The translations under genes and the position numbers were made by a program. Shown piece after piece: positions 31,171-39,369 of a DNA stretch of 64,000 bases. Source of the stretch: Nannocystis sp. RBIL2. GTDB taxonomy: Bacteria; Myxococcota_A; Polyangia; Nannocystales; Nannocystaceae. Where the stretch lies: the NCBI RefSeq assembly GCF_026626745.1, contig NZ_JAPNJW010000002.1:1054001-1118000 (forward strand), in the 5' to 3' direction. Numbering within the stretch: the first letter of the stretch is position 1; each line of letters starts with the position of its first letter. The notes under the pieces were generated by a model. It was not told the DNA's origin. It saw only the letters and a list, made by a program, of their open reading frames with translations, and made no database searches.

Positions 31171-32208
31171 CTACGGATCGCAGCCGATCCGCTCCCCGGC
31201 CAGCGCGACATCATCGAAATACAGCGTCATCATCTGACCGCCGTAGCTCTCCCACCCGAGCTTGAAGTCGACCAGCGACGGCTGCCAGTCGGGCTTGTTC
31301 AGCCACTGCTGGTCGACGTCCGGCGTCGGTTCGCCGTCGATCACCAGCCCCGGCACCTCCGTCCCGTCGACCCACGTCGTCAGCGCGGGCGCGGCCGAAT
31401 CCACTAAAAACTCCACGCACGTCCAGGCGCCAGGTGTCGGCGCCACGCTGAGGGCGATCCCCGCCGGGCTCAACGCCGGCAGCGTCGCGTCGTCCGACTC
31501 GCGGTTCCACATCAGGATCGTCGACTGCCCGCCCATGCGCAGGTCCTTGCCCCCGCCGTCGGCGCTGTCGCGCAGCGTCACGAACGTCACGTGGCCTTGC
31601 CCGAGCGCGGCCTCGAAGCGGACCCACAGCCGCCCGTACACCTGCGGCCCGATCGCCGCGATCGCCTCCGTGTTGGCGACGAACACGTGATCGCAGTACC
31701 CGCCCCCGCCGTCGACGCGCAGCGACTGCCCGCCCGTGTGGGCCACCGCCCCGTCGATCGCCAGCGTCCCGGTCCCGCTGCAATTCGGCGACGTCACCGT
31801 CCACAGCGACGGATCCGGCACCCCGCCCGCGGCCACCGATTCGAAATCGTCGCACAGCGGCAGATCGGCGCACCCCTCGACCGGCGCCCCCGTGGTGCTC
31901 GCGTCCGTCGTCCCAGTCGTCTCGCTCGTCGTCGCCGCGGCAGTCGTCGCCTCCGACGTCGTCGTCGGCCCCGTCGACGTCGGCGTGCCCGTGCTCGTGC
32001 TCGTGCTCGTGCTCGTGTCCGGCTCGGGCGTCGTCGTGCCCGTCGTCGTCCCTGCGCTCATCCCCTCGCTCGCGCTGTCGGCCGGCTCCTGCCCGCAGGC
32101 AGTCAGCGCCGGCAGCAGCCATCCCATCGCTCGCGCCGCGCGTCCAAGCCCACGTGCCCGCTCTCGCGCCACCTGCAGTGTCCCGGGTGTCTCCGCCATC
32201 CGCCGCAT
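31171..32208 (-). CDS. Surface lipoprotein with Thr/Ser linker and jelly-roll-like domain
   Basis: About 345 residues. After a short hydrophobic signal ending LTAC there is a low-complexity Thr/Ser/Gly/Pro linker, partly from a hexanucleotide repeat near 31993-32020. A roughly 230-residue beta-rich domain follows, with paired Cys (GCADLPLCDDFE, NCSG, GYCDH, WTCVEF, IGCDP). DDFES...SLWTV with late LYFDDVALA is the pattern of concanavalin-like/polysaccharide-lyase-type jelly rolls, so carbohydrate binding or cleavage is possible. ATG 32208 or 32199 could start it; the signal region is otherwise the same. Confidence 0.65.
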   Translation of the reverse strand: MRRMAETPGTLQVARERARGLGRAARAMGWLLPALTACGQEPADSASEGMSAGTTTGTTTPEPDTSTSTSTSTGTPTSTGPTTTSEATTAAATTSETTGTTDASTTGAPVEGCADLPLCDDFESVAAGGVPDPSLWTVTSPNCSGTGTLAIDGAVAHTGGQSLRVDGGGGYCDHVFVANTEAIAAIGPQVYGRLWVRFEAALGQGHVTFVTLRDSADGGGKDLRMGGQSTILMWNRESDDATLPALSPAGIALSVAPTPGAWTCVEFLVDSAAPALTTWVDGTEVPGLVIDGEPTPDVDQQWLNKPDWQPSLVDFKLGWESYGGQMMTLYFDDVALAGERIGCDP

Positions 32209-32278
32209 GGTACCTGCCCGGCGCCCATCCACGGACTTCCGCGCACGCAGAGTCGGGCCGCCGGTGTATCGTCGCTCC

Positions 32279-33946
32279 GTGTCGCCCTCACGCCTCTTCT
32301 GCAGCCTCACCGGTCTCGCGCTCCTCCACGCCTGCGGCGACGCTATCAACGCCACCGACGGGCAGACCGGAGGAGCTGTCTCTTCGGACACCTCCACGAC
32401 CACCGGCGCTGCCCCGAGCACCGGCGCGCCGACGACCACCACCACCTCCACCGGCACCGACGGCGAGACGACGACCACCACCAGCACCACCACGACCAGC
32501 GGTCCCATCACCGAGGGCGTCAAGCTCGACGTCGGCTTCGGCACCACCGGCGATCCGCCCCCCGTCGATCGCTGCAAGGTCCAGGGCGAGGACGCCGTCG
32601 GCGAGTGCGAGATGGAGGCCCCGCCGGACAGCTTCATGCCCGCCGTCCAGTGGGCCTTCGCCGGCCAGGACGGCGAGGTCCACGCCGTCGCCACCCCGCT
32701 CGTCGCCAACATGACCGACGACAACGGCGACGGCGTCATCGACCTGTGCGACGTCCCCGACGTCGTCGTCCCGCTCTACGGCAACGCCCAGTCCGACGGC
32801 CACATCTACATCCTCGACGGCCTCACCGGCGCCGTGAACCTCAAGATCCCCGACATCATCGACGGCTACGCCAACCCCGCGATCGGCGACATCGACGGCG
32901 ACGGCCTGCCCGAGATCGTCACGATCCGCAGCGAGGTCGACAACATCATCAACGGCCACGCGATCGCCTTCGAGCACGACGGCACCTTCAAGTGGGAGAG
33001 CCCGGTCGTGTTCGACGCCTGGCAGGTCGCCGTCGCCCTCGCCGACCTCGACGCCGACGGCGACGTCGAGATCATGGCCGGCCGCGCCGTCCTCGATCAC
33101 CTCGGCGACCAGATCTTCCTCGGCAACAGCAACGGCGCGATCGACATCCCGTTCGCCGCCGACCTCGACGGCGACGGCGACCTCGAGGTCCTGCAGGGCG
33201 GCGACGCCTTCCACCACGACGGCAGCGTCCACTACAACACGTCGGTCGCCATCGCCCACCCGCAGGTCGGCAACTTCGACGACGACCCCGAGCCGGAGGT
33301 CTTGCTGGCCGGCTTCAGCGGCCTGACGCTGCTCGAGCACGACGGCACCATCGTCTACCAGGACCAGAACCCCAGCGGCGACGCCTCGTGGTGGCGCCCG
33401 GCCGCGATCCACGACGTCGACGGCGACGGCGCGGCCGAGATCCTCGTCAGCTCCAACCAGCACTACAACATCTACCGCCCCGACCTCAGCCTGCTGTGGA
33501 CCGCCTCCGTGCAGGACAACAGCGGCTACGCGGCCGGCACCGCCTTCGACTTCATCGGCGCCGGCTACGCCCAGGCGATGTACGCCGACGAGAACTTCCT
33601 GTTCGTCTACGGCGAGGGCGGCGCGGTCCTGCTGTCGAGCCCGCGGTCCTCGTGGACGCAGGCCGAGAACCCCGTCGTCGCCGACGTCGACGACGACGGC
33701 TCGGCCGAGATCGTCGTCGTCTCCAACGGCGGCCAGCAGCCCGCCGTCCAGGTCGTCCGCGACGTCGAGGACCGGTGGATCCAGGCCCGCAGGATCTGGA
33801 ACCAGCACGCCTACCACGTCACCAACGTGCGCGAGGACGGCACCATCCCGCAGCACCAGATCCCGTCCTGGCAGGCCCTCAACACCTTCCGCACCAACGC
33901 CCAGATCGAAGGCGGCGCCGTCTGCATGCCCGACCCGCCGGGCTGA
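32279..33946 (+). CDS. VCBS/FG-GAP repeat lipoprotein
   Basis: A 555-residue lipoprotein, GTG start, lipobox LLHAC (Cys near 19), then a Thr/Ser linker. The mature part is a predicted beta-propeller of VCBS/FG-GAP repeats with many Asp-rich calcium loops (DDNGDGVIDLCDVPD, DIDGDGLPEIV, DLDADGDVEIM, DVDGDGAAEIL, DVDDDGSAEIV). It ends in RRIWNQHAYHVTNVREDG and a C-terminal Cys. Such proteins bind ligands or partners at the cell surface. A clear paralogue is encoded at 42384-44117. A degenerate CATG-type pair (32374/32388) marks the linker start. Confidence 0.88.
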   Translation: MSPSRLFCSLTGLALLHACGDAINATDGQTGGAVSSDTSTTTGAAPSTGAPTTTTTSTGTDGETTTTTSTTTTSGPITEGVKLDVGFGTTGDPPPVDRCKVQGEDAVGECEMEAPPDSFMPAVQWAFAGQDGEVHAVATPLVANMTDDNGDGVIDLCDVPDVVVPLYGNAQSDGHIYILDGLTGAVNLKIPDIIDGYANPAIGDIDGDGLPEIVTIRSEVDNIINGHAIAFEHDGTFKWESPVVFDAWQVAVALADLDADGDVEIMAGRAVLDHLGDQIFLGNSNGAIDIPFAADLDGDGDLEVLQGGDAFHHDGSVHYNTSVAIAHPQVGNFDDDPEPEVLLAGFSGLTLLEHDGTIVYQDQNPSGDASWWRPAAIHDVDGDGAAEILVSSNQHYNIYRPDLSLLWTASVQDNSGYAAGTAFDFIGAGYAQAMYADENFLFVYGEGGAVLLSSPRSSWTQAENPVVADVDDDGSAEIVVVSNGGQQPAVQVVRDVEDRWIQARRIWNQHAYHVTNVREDGTIPQHQIPSWQALNTFRTNAQIEGGAVCMPDPPG

Positions 33947-33963
33947 CGCGTGGCTGTCACGAA

Positions 33964-34015
33964 AGCCATGTCCTCGAGGACATGCGCATCCGGGCATGTC
34001 CGATCGGGCATAGGA
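33964..34015. repeat. CATG 14-bp array between convergent genes
   Basis: Cores at 33967, 33981, 33995 and 34009 (CATA), all 14 bp apart. Confidence 0.82.
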
Positions 34016-34038
34016 TCCCGGCCCGCGCCGCGAACCCC

Positions 34039-34551
34039 CTACCAGCTCACGTGGTACGTGCAGGTCGGCGCGCCCTCGTCCTGGCAGCCGTCGGCGCCGT
34101 GCTCGATCAGCGGCTTCACCCCGTAGCGGGCGCAGCAGCCCTCGATGATGCCGATGTTGAACGGGCACAGGCCGCGCTGCGTGCGGACGATCGTCGCGCT
34201 GTAGTCGTCCTCGATCGTGCAGAAGATGTCGCCGACGTCGCCGCCGCGGGTGTTGAGCTTGAACGCCGCGCCGAGGCTCATCAGCACCTTCTGCACGCTG
34301 TCGATGCCCGGCGGGAACGGGGCCGCCTCGATCATCTTGCGGCCGACGTTGATGACCGCCGCCCGGCCGACCTTCTCGCCGATCCGGTAGTAGATCGCGC
34401 TCGCCCACTCGTAGTCGTACCAGCGCTCCGGATCGATCCGGCTCACCCCGGCGTCGTGCAGGATCTTCTGCACCACGCTGTTCGCCTCGCCGAACGCGAG
34501 TACGAACGAATTCAAGGCCGCCCCGTAGTACTCCGGCTTCGCCACGCTCAT
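34039..34551 (-). CDS. V4R-like domain protein
   Basis: A 170-residue soluble protein. The second half (LCPFNIGIIEGCCARYG...IEHGADGCQDEGAPTCTYHVSW) follows the layout of V4R (4-vinyl reductase) small-molecule-binding domains, with a Cys cluster near the end that could bind a metal. The N-terminal half is helical (RWYDYEWASAIYYRIGEKVG). Related proteins in myxobacteria are stand-alone and uncharacterised. Ligand unknown. Confidence 0.6.
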   Translation of the reverse strand: MSVAKPEYYGAALNSFVLAFGEANSVVQKILHDAGVSRIDPERWYDYEWASAIYYRIGEKVGRAAVINVGRKMIEAAPFPPGIDSVQKVLMSLGAAFKLNTRGGDVGDIFCTIEDDYSATIVRTQRGLCPFNIGIIEGCCARYGVKPLIEHGADGCQDEGAPTCTYHVSW

Positions 34552-34656
34552 CGGCCGCCAGTATCGACCGACGGTCGGGGCGCTCCAATCAGGGCCCCCG
34601 CGCTCTCCATGAGACGAGGGCGGCGCGCGACGCGGCGCGTCCGCGGGCGCCGACCG

Positions 34657-35196
34657 TCACACCTCGGTGATGCGTCCGTTCACGGCCACGAAGCAGCGCA
34701 CCTCGAGCGCCGCCGCCTGGGCCTTGCGCTCGGCCGACAGCGGGCCCTCCGAGATCAACCAGACATGTCCTTTCGGCCATGCTGTTTCGGACAGCCTGGC
34801 GCGCGCGGTCTTGACGAGCGCCGCCATCCGCGTCGGGTCGAGGTCGGCGTCGCGCCCGGCGCACAGCACCGCCAGCCCTGGCGACGTGCGGTGCAGGCGA
34901 CGGCTCACGGCCAGCGCGCCGAGGCCGAGGCCGCCGAGCGTGTAGCCGGCCACCGAGCGGACCGCCGGCCCGCCCGCGGCGCTCTCGGCCCTGGCCGGGC
35001 GCGGCGCAGTCAGCAGCACCAGCGCCGCCGCCCCCAGACCGAGCGCGCCGGACAGCCCCAAACCACGGGCGGCGCGGCGCGGGATCCGGGCGCACAACTC
35101 GTCGACGGACAGCGCGACCTCCTGCGGCTCGTCGTCGAGCGGGACGCGGGCGCACAGCCACGGGATGCAGCGCTCGCGGGTAAAGACCCTCGACAT
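34657..35196 (-). CDS. Hypothetical membrane protein
   Basis: A 179-residue protein with a soluble N-terminus, one or two hydrophobic stretches (about 46-63 and 79-97) and a soluble C-terminal domain of about 80 residues ending FVAVNGRITEV. No family recognised. Three CATG cores (34764, 34778, 34792) lie in its coding sequence and read as SETAWPKGHVW. Confidence 0.6.
   Translation of the reverse strand: MSRVFTRERCIPWLCARVPLDDEPQEVALSVDELCARIPRRAARGLGLSGALGLGAAALVLLTAPRPARAESAAGGPAVRSVAGYTLGGLGLGALAVSRRLHRTSPGLAVLCAGRDADLDPTRMAALVKTARARLSETAWPKGHVWLISEGPLSAERKAQAAALEVRCFVAVNGRITEV
34761..34798. repeat. CATG 14-bp array inside a hypothetical gene
   Basis: Cores at 34764, 34778 and 34792 (CAGC) with an exact 14-bp step, translated on the minus strand. 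Confidence 0.75.
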
Positions 35197-35311
35197 GCCC
35201 TCGATCTACCCGATCTGGCCGCCGTCTTCATGGGGATCGTGCCGACGTCGCCGCGCCCGACGGACGCGCGGCCGTCGCCGTCCGCCGACCTCGCTCGACC
35301 ACCGACGCGAA

Positions 35312-35349
35312 TCACATGTCCTTGAAGACATGCTCGAACATACAGGCAA
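35312..35349. repeat. CATG 14-bp array in a divergent region
   Basis: Cores at 35315, 35329 and 35343. It lies in the 283-bp gap between the divergent hypothetical and deformylase genes; nothing else is recognisable there. Confidence 0.75.
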
Positions 35350-35479
35350 CCTGACGTCCCCCGCGCGCCGGCCGGTCCAGCGCCAGCTCCGGCCCCTCGC
35401 CGGGATCACGGCCTTTCGTCCGCCCCGGGCCGTCCCACCGCTTCCGGCGCGCCGCCGTTCGTGCTAGCCGGAAGCGCGC

Positions 35480-36178
35480 ATGTTCCCTCGCCTCCTTGCG
35501 CTCGCGTTCGCCAGCGCCGCGTGCGCTCCGTCCGTCTCCAAGCCCATGCCGCCGTCCGCGCCCGCCCCCTCCGCGCCCGCCCCCTCTGCTGCGCACCCCG
35601 ACATCGTCCAGGCCGGCGACCCGGTGTTGCGCAGCCGCGCTGCCGAGCTTGCGGTCGAGCGGATCCCCACGCCGGAGATCCAGGAGCTCGTCGACCGCAT
35701 GATCGCGACCATGCGAGCGGCCCCGGGCGTGGGTCTGGCGGCGCCGCAGCTCGGCGTCCCGCTGCGGATCCTCGTGCTCGAGGACCGGGCCGAACTCATG
35801 GCTCGCCTCACGCCGGCCGAGCTGCGCGAGCGCGAGCGCGTCGAGCTGCCGGTGCACGTGTTCATCAACCCGGTGCTGCGGCCGATCGGCGACGACAGGC
35901 GGACCTTCTTCGAGGGGTGCCTCAGCGTCCACGGCTACACCGCGCTGGTCGAGCGTCACGCCGAGGTCGAGGTCACCGGCCTCGACCGACGCGGCCAGCC
36001 GCAGACCCTGCGGGTGCGCGGCTGGCCCGCCCGGATCCTGCAACACGAAGTCGACCACCTCGACGGCACCCTCTACGTCGACCGCATGTTGACGCGCTCC
36101 TTCTCCACCGGTGAAACGGCCCGGGCGCGCCACGCCGGCCGGCCGATCGCCGACATCCTCGGCGAATTCTCCCGCTGA
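35480..36178 (+). CDS. Peptide deformylase with an export signal
   Basis: Peptide deformylases remove the formyl group from N-terminal Met. All three motifs are intact: GVGLAAPQLG (83-92), EGCLS with metal ligand Cys147, and HEVDH (189-193) with the other ligands and the catalytic Glu. The extended EGCLSVxGY...LVERH...EVTGLDR pattern is that of the PDF1A (mitochondrial/plant-like) group. Unusually, the protein starts with a hydrophobic segment ending SAAC (Cys15), followed by an Ala/Pro/Ser linker, like a lipoprotein. If exported it cannot act on nascent chains, so it may have another substrate. It is 232 residues long. A cytoplasmic housekeeping copy is presumably elsewhere. Confidence 0.85.
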   Translation: MFPRLLALAFASAACAPSVSKPMPPSAPAPSAPAPSAAHPDIVQAGDPVLRSRAAELAVERIPTPEIQELVDRMIATMRAAPGVGLAAPQLGVPLRILVLEDRAELMARLTPAELRERERVELPVHVFINPVLRPIGDDRRTFFEGCLSVHGYTALVERHAEVEVTGLDRRGQPQTLRVRGWPARILQHEVDHLDGTLYVDRMLTRSFSTGETARARHAGRPIADILGEFSR

Positions 36179-36272
36179 GCCGCCTGCACGCGCGAGTTCC
36201 GCGGGGCGCGTCGTGCCGATCCATGACAGACCTTCCGCGACGGGTGCTATGCAAGCACCGAGGAGCAATGAC

Positions 36273-36692
36273 ATGAGCACCACCGAGATCACCAGCGGCA
36301 ACTTCCAGAGCATCGTCGAGGGCAACGACACGGTGGTGCTCGACTGCTGGGCCAGCTGGTGCGGCCCCTGCCGCGCCTTCGCCCCCGTCTACGAGGCCGC
36401 GTCCGAGCGCCACCAGGGCGTCCTGTGGGGCAAGCTCGACACCGAGGCCCAGCAAGAGCTGGCCGCCGCCTTCGACATCCGCTCGATCCCCACCGTCATG
36501 GTGTTCCGCCAGGGCATCCTCCTGTTCCGCCAGGCCGGGATGCTGCCCGCCAAGGCCCTCGACGAGCTCGTGGGCGAGGTCCAGGGCCTCGACATGGACG
36601 ACGTCCGGCGCCAGATCGAGGAGCACGAGAAGGCCCACGCCGAGGGTCGTTGCGATCACGATCACGATCACGGCCACGGCCACGAGCACTGA
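36273..36692 (+). CDS. Thioredoxin with His-rich metal-binding tail
   Basis: A 139-residue cytoplasmic thioredoxin-fold protein. The active site WCGPC is at 29-33, with the cis-Pro in SIPTVMVF. The core ends near residue 105. The extra C-terminal helix (DDVRRQIEEHEKAHAEGRC) and a tail of alternating His with Asp, Gly or Glu (about eight His, one Cys) are not part of ordinary thioredoxins and suggest binding of zinc, nickel or copper. ATG 36273 follows GAGGAG at good spacing. Confidence 0.9.
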   Translation: MSTTEITSGNFQSIVEGNDTVVLDCWASWCGPCRAFAPVYEAASERHQGVLWGKLDTEAQQELAAAFDIRSIPTVMVFRQGILLFRQAGMLPAKALDELVGEVQGLDMDDVRRQIEEHEKAHAEGRCDHDHDHGHGHEH

Positions 36693-36701
36693 GCGCGGCT
36701 C

Positions 36702-36725
36702 CCGTCTGTCCGATCGGACATCCGC
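36702..36725. repeat. Degenerate CATG-type pair
   Basis: Cores 36705 (TCTG) and 36719 (CATC), 14 bp apart, just after the thioredoxin gene. The rest of the 205-bp gap to the next gene shows nothing recognisable. Confidence 0.5.
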
Positions 36726-36897
36726 CGCGAACGTCGTGTAGTTCGTCGATCGCGGTCGGACGCGCGCCCGCTCGGCGCCTCGACGCGCGCGGGCGCCTCA
36801 TCTGGGCGCCCACGCGCGCCCAGTGGGCGCCCAGCTGCGAGTTTGCCTGCGAGGCCGGTGATTGAACCGCCGTCGCCGGCGCGTGTACCCTCCGCGC

Positions 36898-37602
36898 ATG
36901 TCGCTGCTGCGCCCTGTCCTTTTGTTCACGTTCGCGATCCAAGCGGTCGCATGTACCGAGCCCGAGCCCGAGGCCACCCCCGCGGAGCTCTACCGGGCGG
37001 CCGTGGAGGACGCCGCGGTCCCCGAGGCCGACGAGATCGACGACGACCTCGTCGCCATCACCCTCGATAACCCGGACCTCGTGTTCGACGCCGAGGATCG
37101 CGTCCTCATGGTCACCTGGACCTCGTACAACGGCTACGACGGCAAGGAGGGCACGACCATGCCGCTCGGCGTCGAGGTGTGGGTCACCCCGATCCCCTCG
37201 CTCAAGGACTTCTGCACCGCCACCGGCCTGCAGGGCGCCGACCTGACCTCGCGCCTCGAGCGGCTCATGGGTCTCCCGCCGGACAACGGCAAGGATCGGC
37301 TCGTGACCCTGTGGGTGCCGCTGGACGGCATGTTCCGGCCGAGCCCCGACCCCGAGATCGACGACTCGGTGGCCCAGCTCGACTTCCGCGCCGACGTCGA
37401 TCCCGAGCACAAGATGTGGATCGAGGACCTGCGGGCCGCCTCGTACGGCGACGACCCCGGCTACCCGTGGACGCAGCTCGGCTACACCTACGACTGGGAC
37501 GCCGACGCCGGCACCGAGGTCGGCCTCAGCGAGTTCGTCATCCGCGCCGGCACCGAGGTCGTGGTCGACGGCGTCGCCCACCAGGACGACTACTGCAAGT
37601 AG
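36898..37602 (+). CDS. Lipoprotein of unknown function
   Basis: A 234-residue predicted lipoprotein. The signal peptide ends at Cys19 (IQAVAC). The mature part starts with an acidic Glu/Asp/Pro stretch and continues as one compact domain: VLMVTWTSYNGYDG, LGVEVWVTPIP, GKDRLVTLWVPLDGMFRPSPDPEID, PWTQLGYTYDWDADAG. It has two further Cys. The conserved-looking blocks suggest a real enzyme or binding domain, but I do not recognise the family. It is convergent with the porin gene. Confidence 0.75.
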   Translation: MSLLRPVLLFTFAIQAVACTEPEPEATPAELYRAAVEDAAVPEADEIDDDLVAITLDNPDLVFDAEDRVLMVTWTSYNGYDGKEGTTMPLGVEVWVTPIPSLKDFCTATGLQGADLTSRLERLMGLPPDNGKDRLVTLWVPLDGMFRPSPDPEIDDSVAQLDFRADVDPEHKMWIEDLRAASYGDDPGYPWTQLGYTYDWDADAGTEVGLSEFVIRAGTEVVVDGVAHQDDYCK

Positions 37603-37618
37603 CATTCACTGGCCTTCG

Positions 37619-37656
37619 GGACATGTCCGTTTCGACATGTCCCGAAGGACTCAGAA
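37619..37656. repeat. CATG 14-bp array between convergent genes
   Basis: Cores at 37622, 37636 and 37650, with a weak one at 37608. It runs into the porin stop codon (37651-37653). Confidence 0.82.
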
Positions 37657-39087
37657 CGCCAGCTGGATCTGCAGGCGGAACCGGTCGACGCCGTTGGCCA
37701 TCGCCTCGCGCACGGTCGGCCCGAGCAGGCCGTCCCACACGCGGAAGTAGTCGAACGAGATCTTGAAGTTGTGCTCGGCGATGTACCAGTTGACGCCGCC
37801 GCCGAGCTCGTCGCGGTCGATCATCGAGCTCTTGTCGCCGAAGATGTTGCGGACGAAGCTGTAGCGGGTCACGAACTCGACGTCCGCCGGCGGGATCAGG
37901 TAGCCGAACTGGCCGAACCAGCCGACGCCGTCGCGCGCCAGCGCCACTGGCACCGGCATCCCCATCTCGTCGACCGCGCTCCCCGGGTTGCGGCGGCGGG
38001 CCTTGCGGTAGTGGAACGCCGACTCGAACGACAGCCCGCGCCACTTGAACATCAGGTCGGCGGTCGCGTGGTGGATGTCGGTCGTGCCGCCGTCGGCCGG
38101 GCGCGCCCCGTGCACGCCGCGCTCGCCGGGCGCGTCGTCGTGGTACGCGTAGGCGCCGCCGAGCGACAGGCCGGGCTTCTTCTGCCGCTCGAGGTCGCCC
38201 TCCGAGTCGTCCTCGAACTTGCCGAACGGCATCACGGTCACGCGGCCGACGTACAGCGCGCCGGTGTTCGTCAACTCGTAGGCGTTGCGGCCGTCGCCCA
38301 TGAACACGCCGAGCGCGTACTTGAGGCGGCCGAGCCCGGCGATGTCGTCCGAGCGCAGCACCAGGCCGATGTCGCGGTCGAGGTTGAACTCCTCGTTCAC
38401 GCTCGAGCGATCGACGAACTGCTGGTTGCCCGACGAGATCACGCGCTGGCGGCTGAACGGCACCTTCATCTGGCCGAGCCAGACCGTCGCGTCGCGCAGG
38501 TACGTGAACTCGACGCGGGCGTCGCGGACCGGGTTGTAGCGGATGCCTGGCGAGTTGTCGGGCAGCCCGCCCAGCATGTCGCGCGGCGAGAAGCCGAACT
38601 GGATGTAGTAGCGGTTGTGCTTGCCGAACACGTTGCCGGCGAACACCACGCGGGCGCGCCGGATCTGCAGCAGGTGATCGATCGGCTCGCCCGGCATGTT
38701 CGGGTGCTCGAGGTCGTAGCGGACCTGCAAGCGCGCCCGGATCGCCAGCACGTAGTTGCCGTCCTTCGTCGCCAGTTCGAAGCCGCGGCCCGGCTTGAAC
38801 TTGAACTTCTGCACCTTCGCGTCCGCCTTGCGATCGAGCTTCGCCGGCGCGGCCCCCGTCTCCGGCTCGGAGTCGATCGCCGCCGGCCCCTCGCTCGTCT
38901 CCGCCACCTCCGAGCCCTCGTTCGCCGGCTCGGCGTCGACCGGCCCCGGCGCCTCGGCGACCGGCGCGACTCCGACCTTCGGGCGCTCCGGCGTCGGCAC
39001 CGCGTCAGGCGCGTCGGCGAGCAGCCGGGAGGTCGGCGCCGCCTGCATCAGCGGCCAGGAGAGCGCGAGCGCGAGGTGGAGCGGCAT
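37651..39087 (-). CDS. Outer-membrane porin, OprO/OprP type
   Basis: A 478-residue outer-membrane beta-barrel resembling phosphate-selective porins O and P. A signal peptide and a roughly 80-residue Pro/Glu/Ala-rich region precede the barrel, which begins near FKFKPGRGFELATKDGNYVLAIRARLQVRYDLE. Family blocks IRRARVVFAGNVF, YYIQFGFSP, DARVEFTYLRDATVWLGQMKVPFSRQR and FNLDRDIGLVL are visible. The chain ends with aromatic QIQLAF, the usual barrel signature. Selectivity cannot be deduced. Confidence 0.88.
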   Translation of the reverse strand: MPLHLALALSWPLMQAAPTSRLLADAPDAVPTPERPKVGVAPVAEAPGPVDAEPANEGSEVAETSEGPAAIDSEPETGAAPAKLDRKADAKVQKFKFKPGRGFELATKDGNYVLAIRARLQVRYDLEHPNMPGEPIDHLLQIRRARVVFAGNVFGKHNRYYIQFGFSPRDMLGGLPDNSPGIRYNPVRDARVEFTYLRDATVWLGQMKVPFSRQRVISSGNQQFVDRSSVNEEFNLDRDIGLVLRSDDIAGLGRLKYALGVFMGDGRNAYELTNTGALYVGRVTVMPFGKFEDDSEGDLERQKKPGLSLGGAYAYHDDAPGERGVHGARPADGGTTDIHHATADLMFKWRGLSFESAFHYRKARRRNPGSAVDEMGMPVPVALARDGVGWFGQFGYLIPPADVEFVTRYSFVRNIFGDKSSMIDRDELGGGVNWYIAEHNFKISFDYFRVWDGLLGPTVREAMANGVDRFRLQIQLAF

Positions 39088-39286
39088 ACGGAGCGCATCA
39101 CGGATGCGTGGCGGGATGGTGACGGAAGCGTCACGAAGTGCCTAGTCGCGCGAGCCCCGCCCATGTCTGGAAACCCCCGCAAACGCCTCCTGGCGCGGGC
39201 GCGTGGGATTGGTCGCATCGGCGCGGACGGCGGAGATCGCCGCAACCGCCCCGGCGCGGGCTCCGGGCCCGGTCTCCGCAATTCAA

Positions 39287-39324
39287 GGTCATGTCTCTCC
39301 GGACATGTTCGATCGGACCGGTCA
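39287..39324. repeat. CATG 14-bp array in a divergent region
   Basis: Cores at 39290, 39304 and a weak 39318, in the 282-bp gap between the divergent porin and oxidoreductase genes. Nothing else is recognised in that gap. Confidence 0.75.
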
Positions 39325-39369
39325 GGGGCGCGCGCTCGCGGCCGCCGACGCGCGTGCTAGCGTCGCACG

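Noticed and set aside
31990..32022. CTCGTG hexanucleotide repeat as a regulatory microsatellite
   Set aside because: It encodes Ser-Thr pairs of a lipoprotein linker in frame; such low-complexity linkers recur in this window and no phase-variation context is seen.
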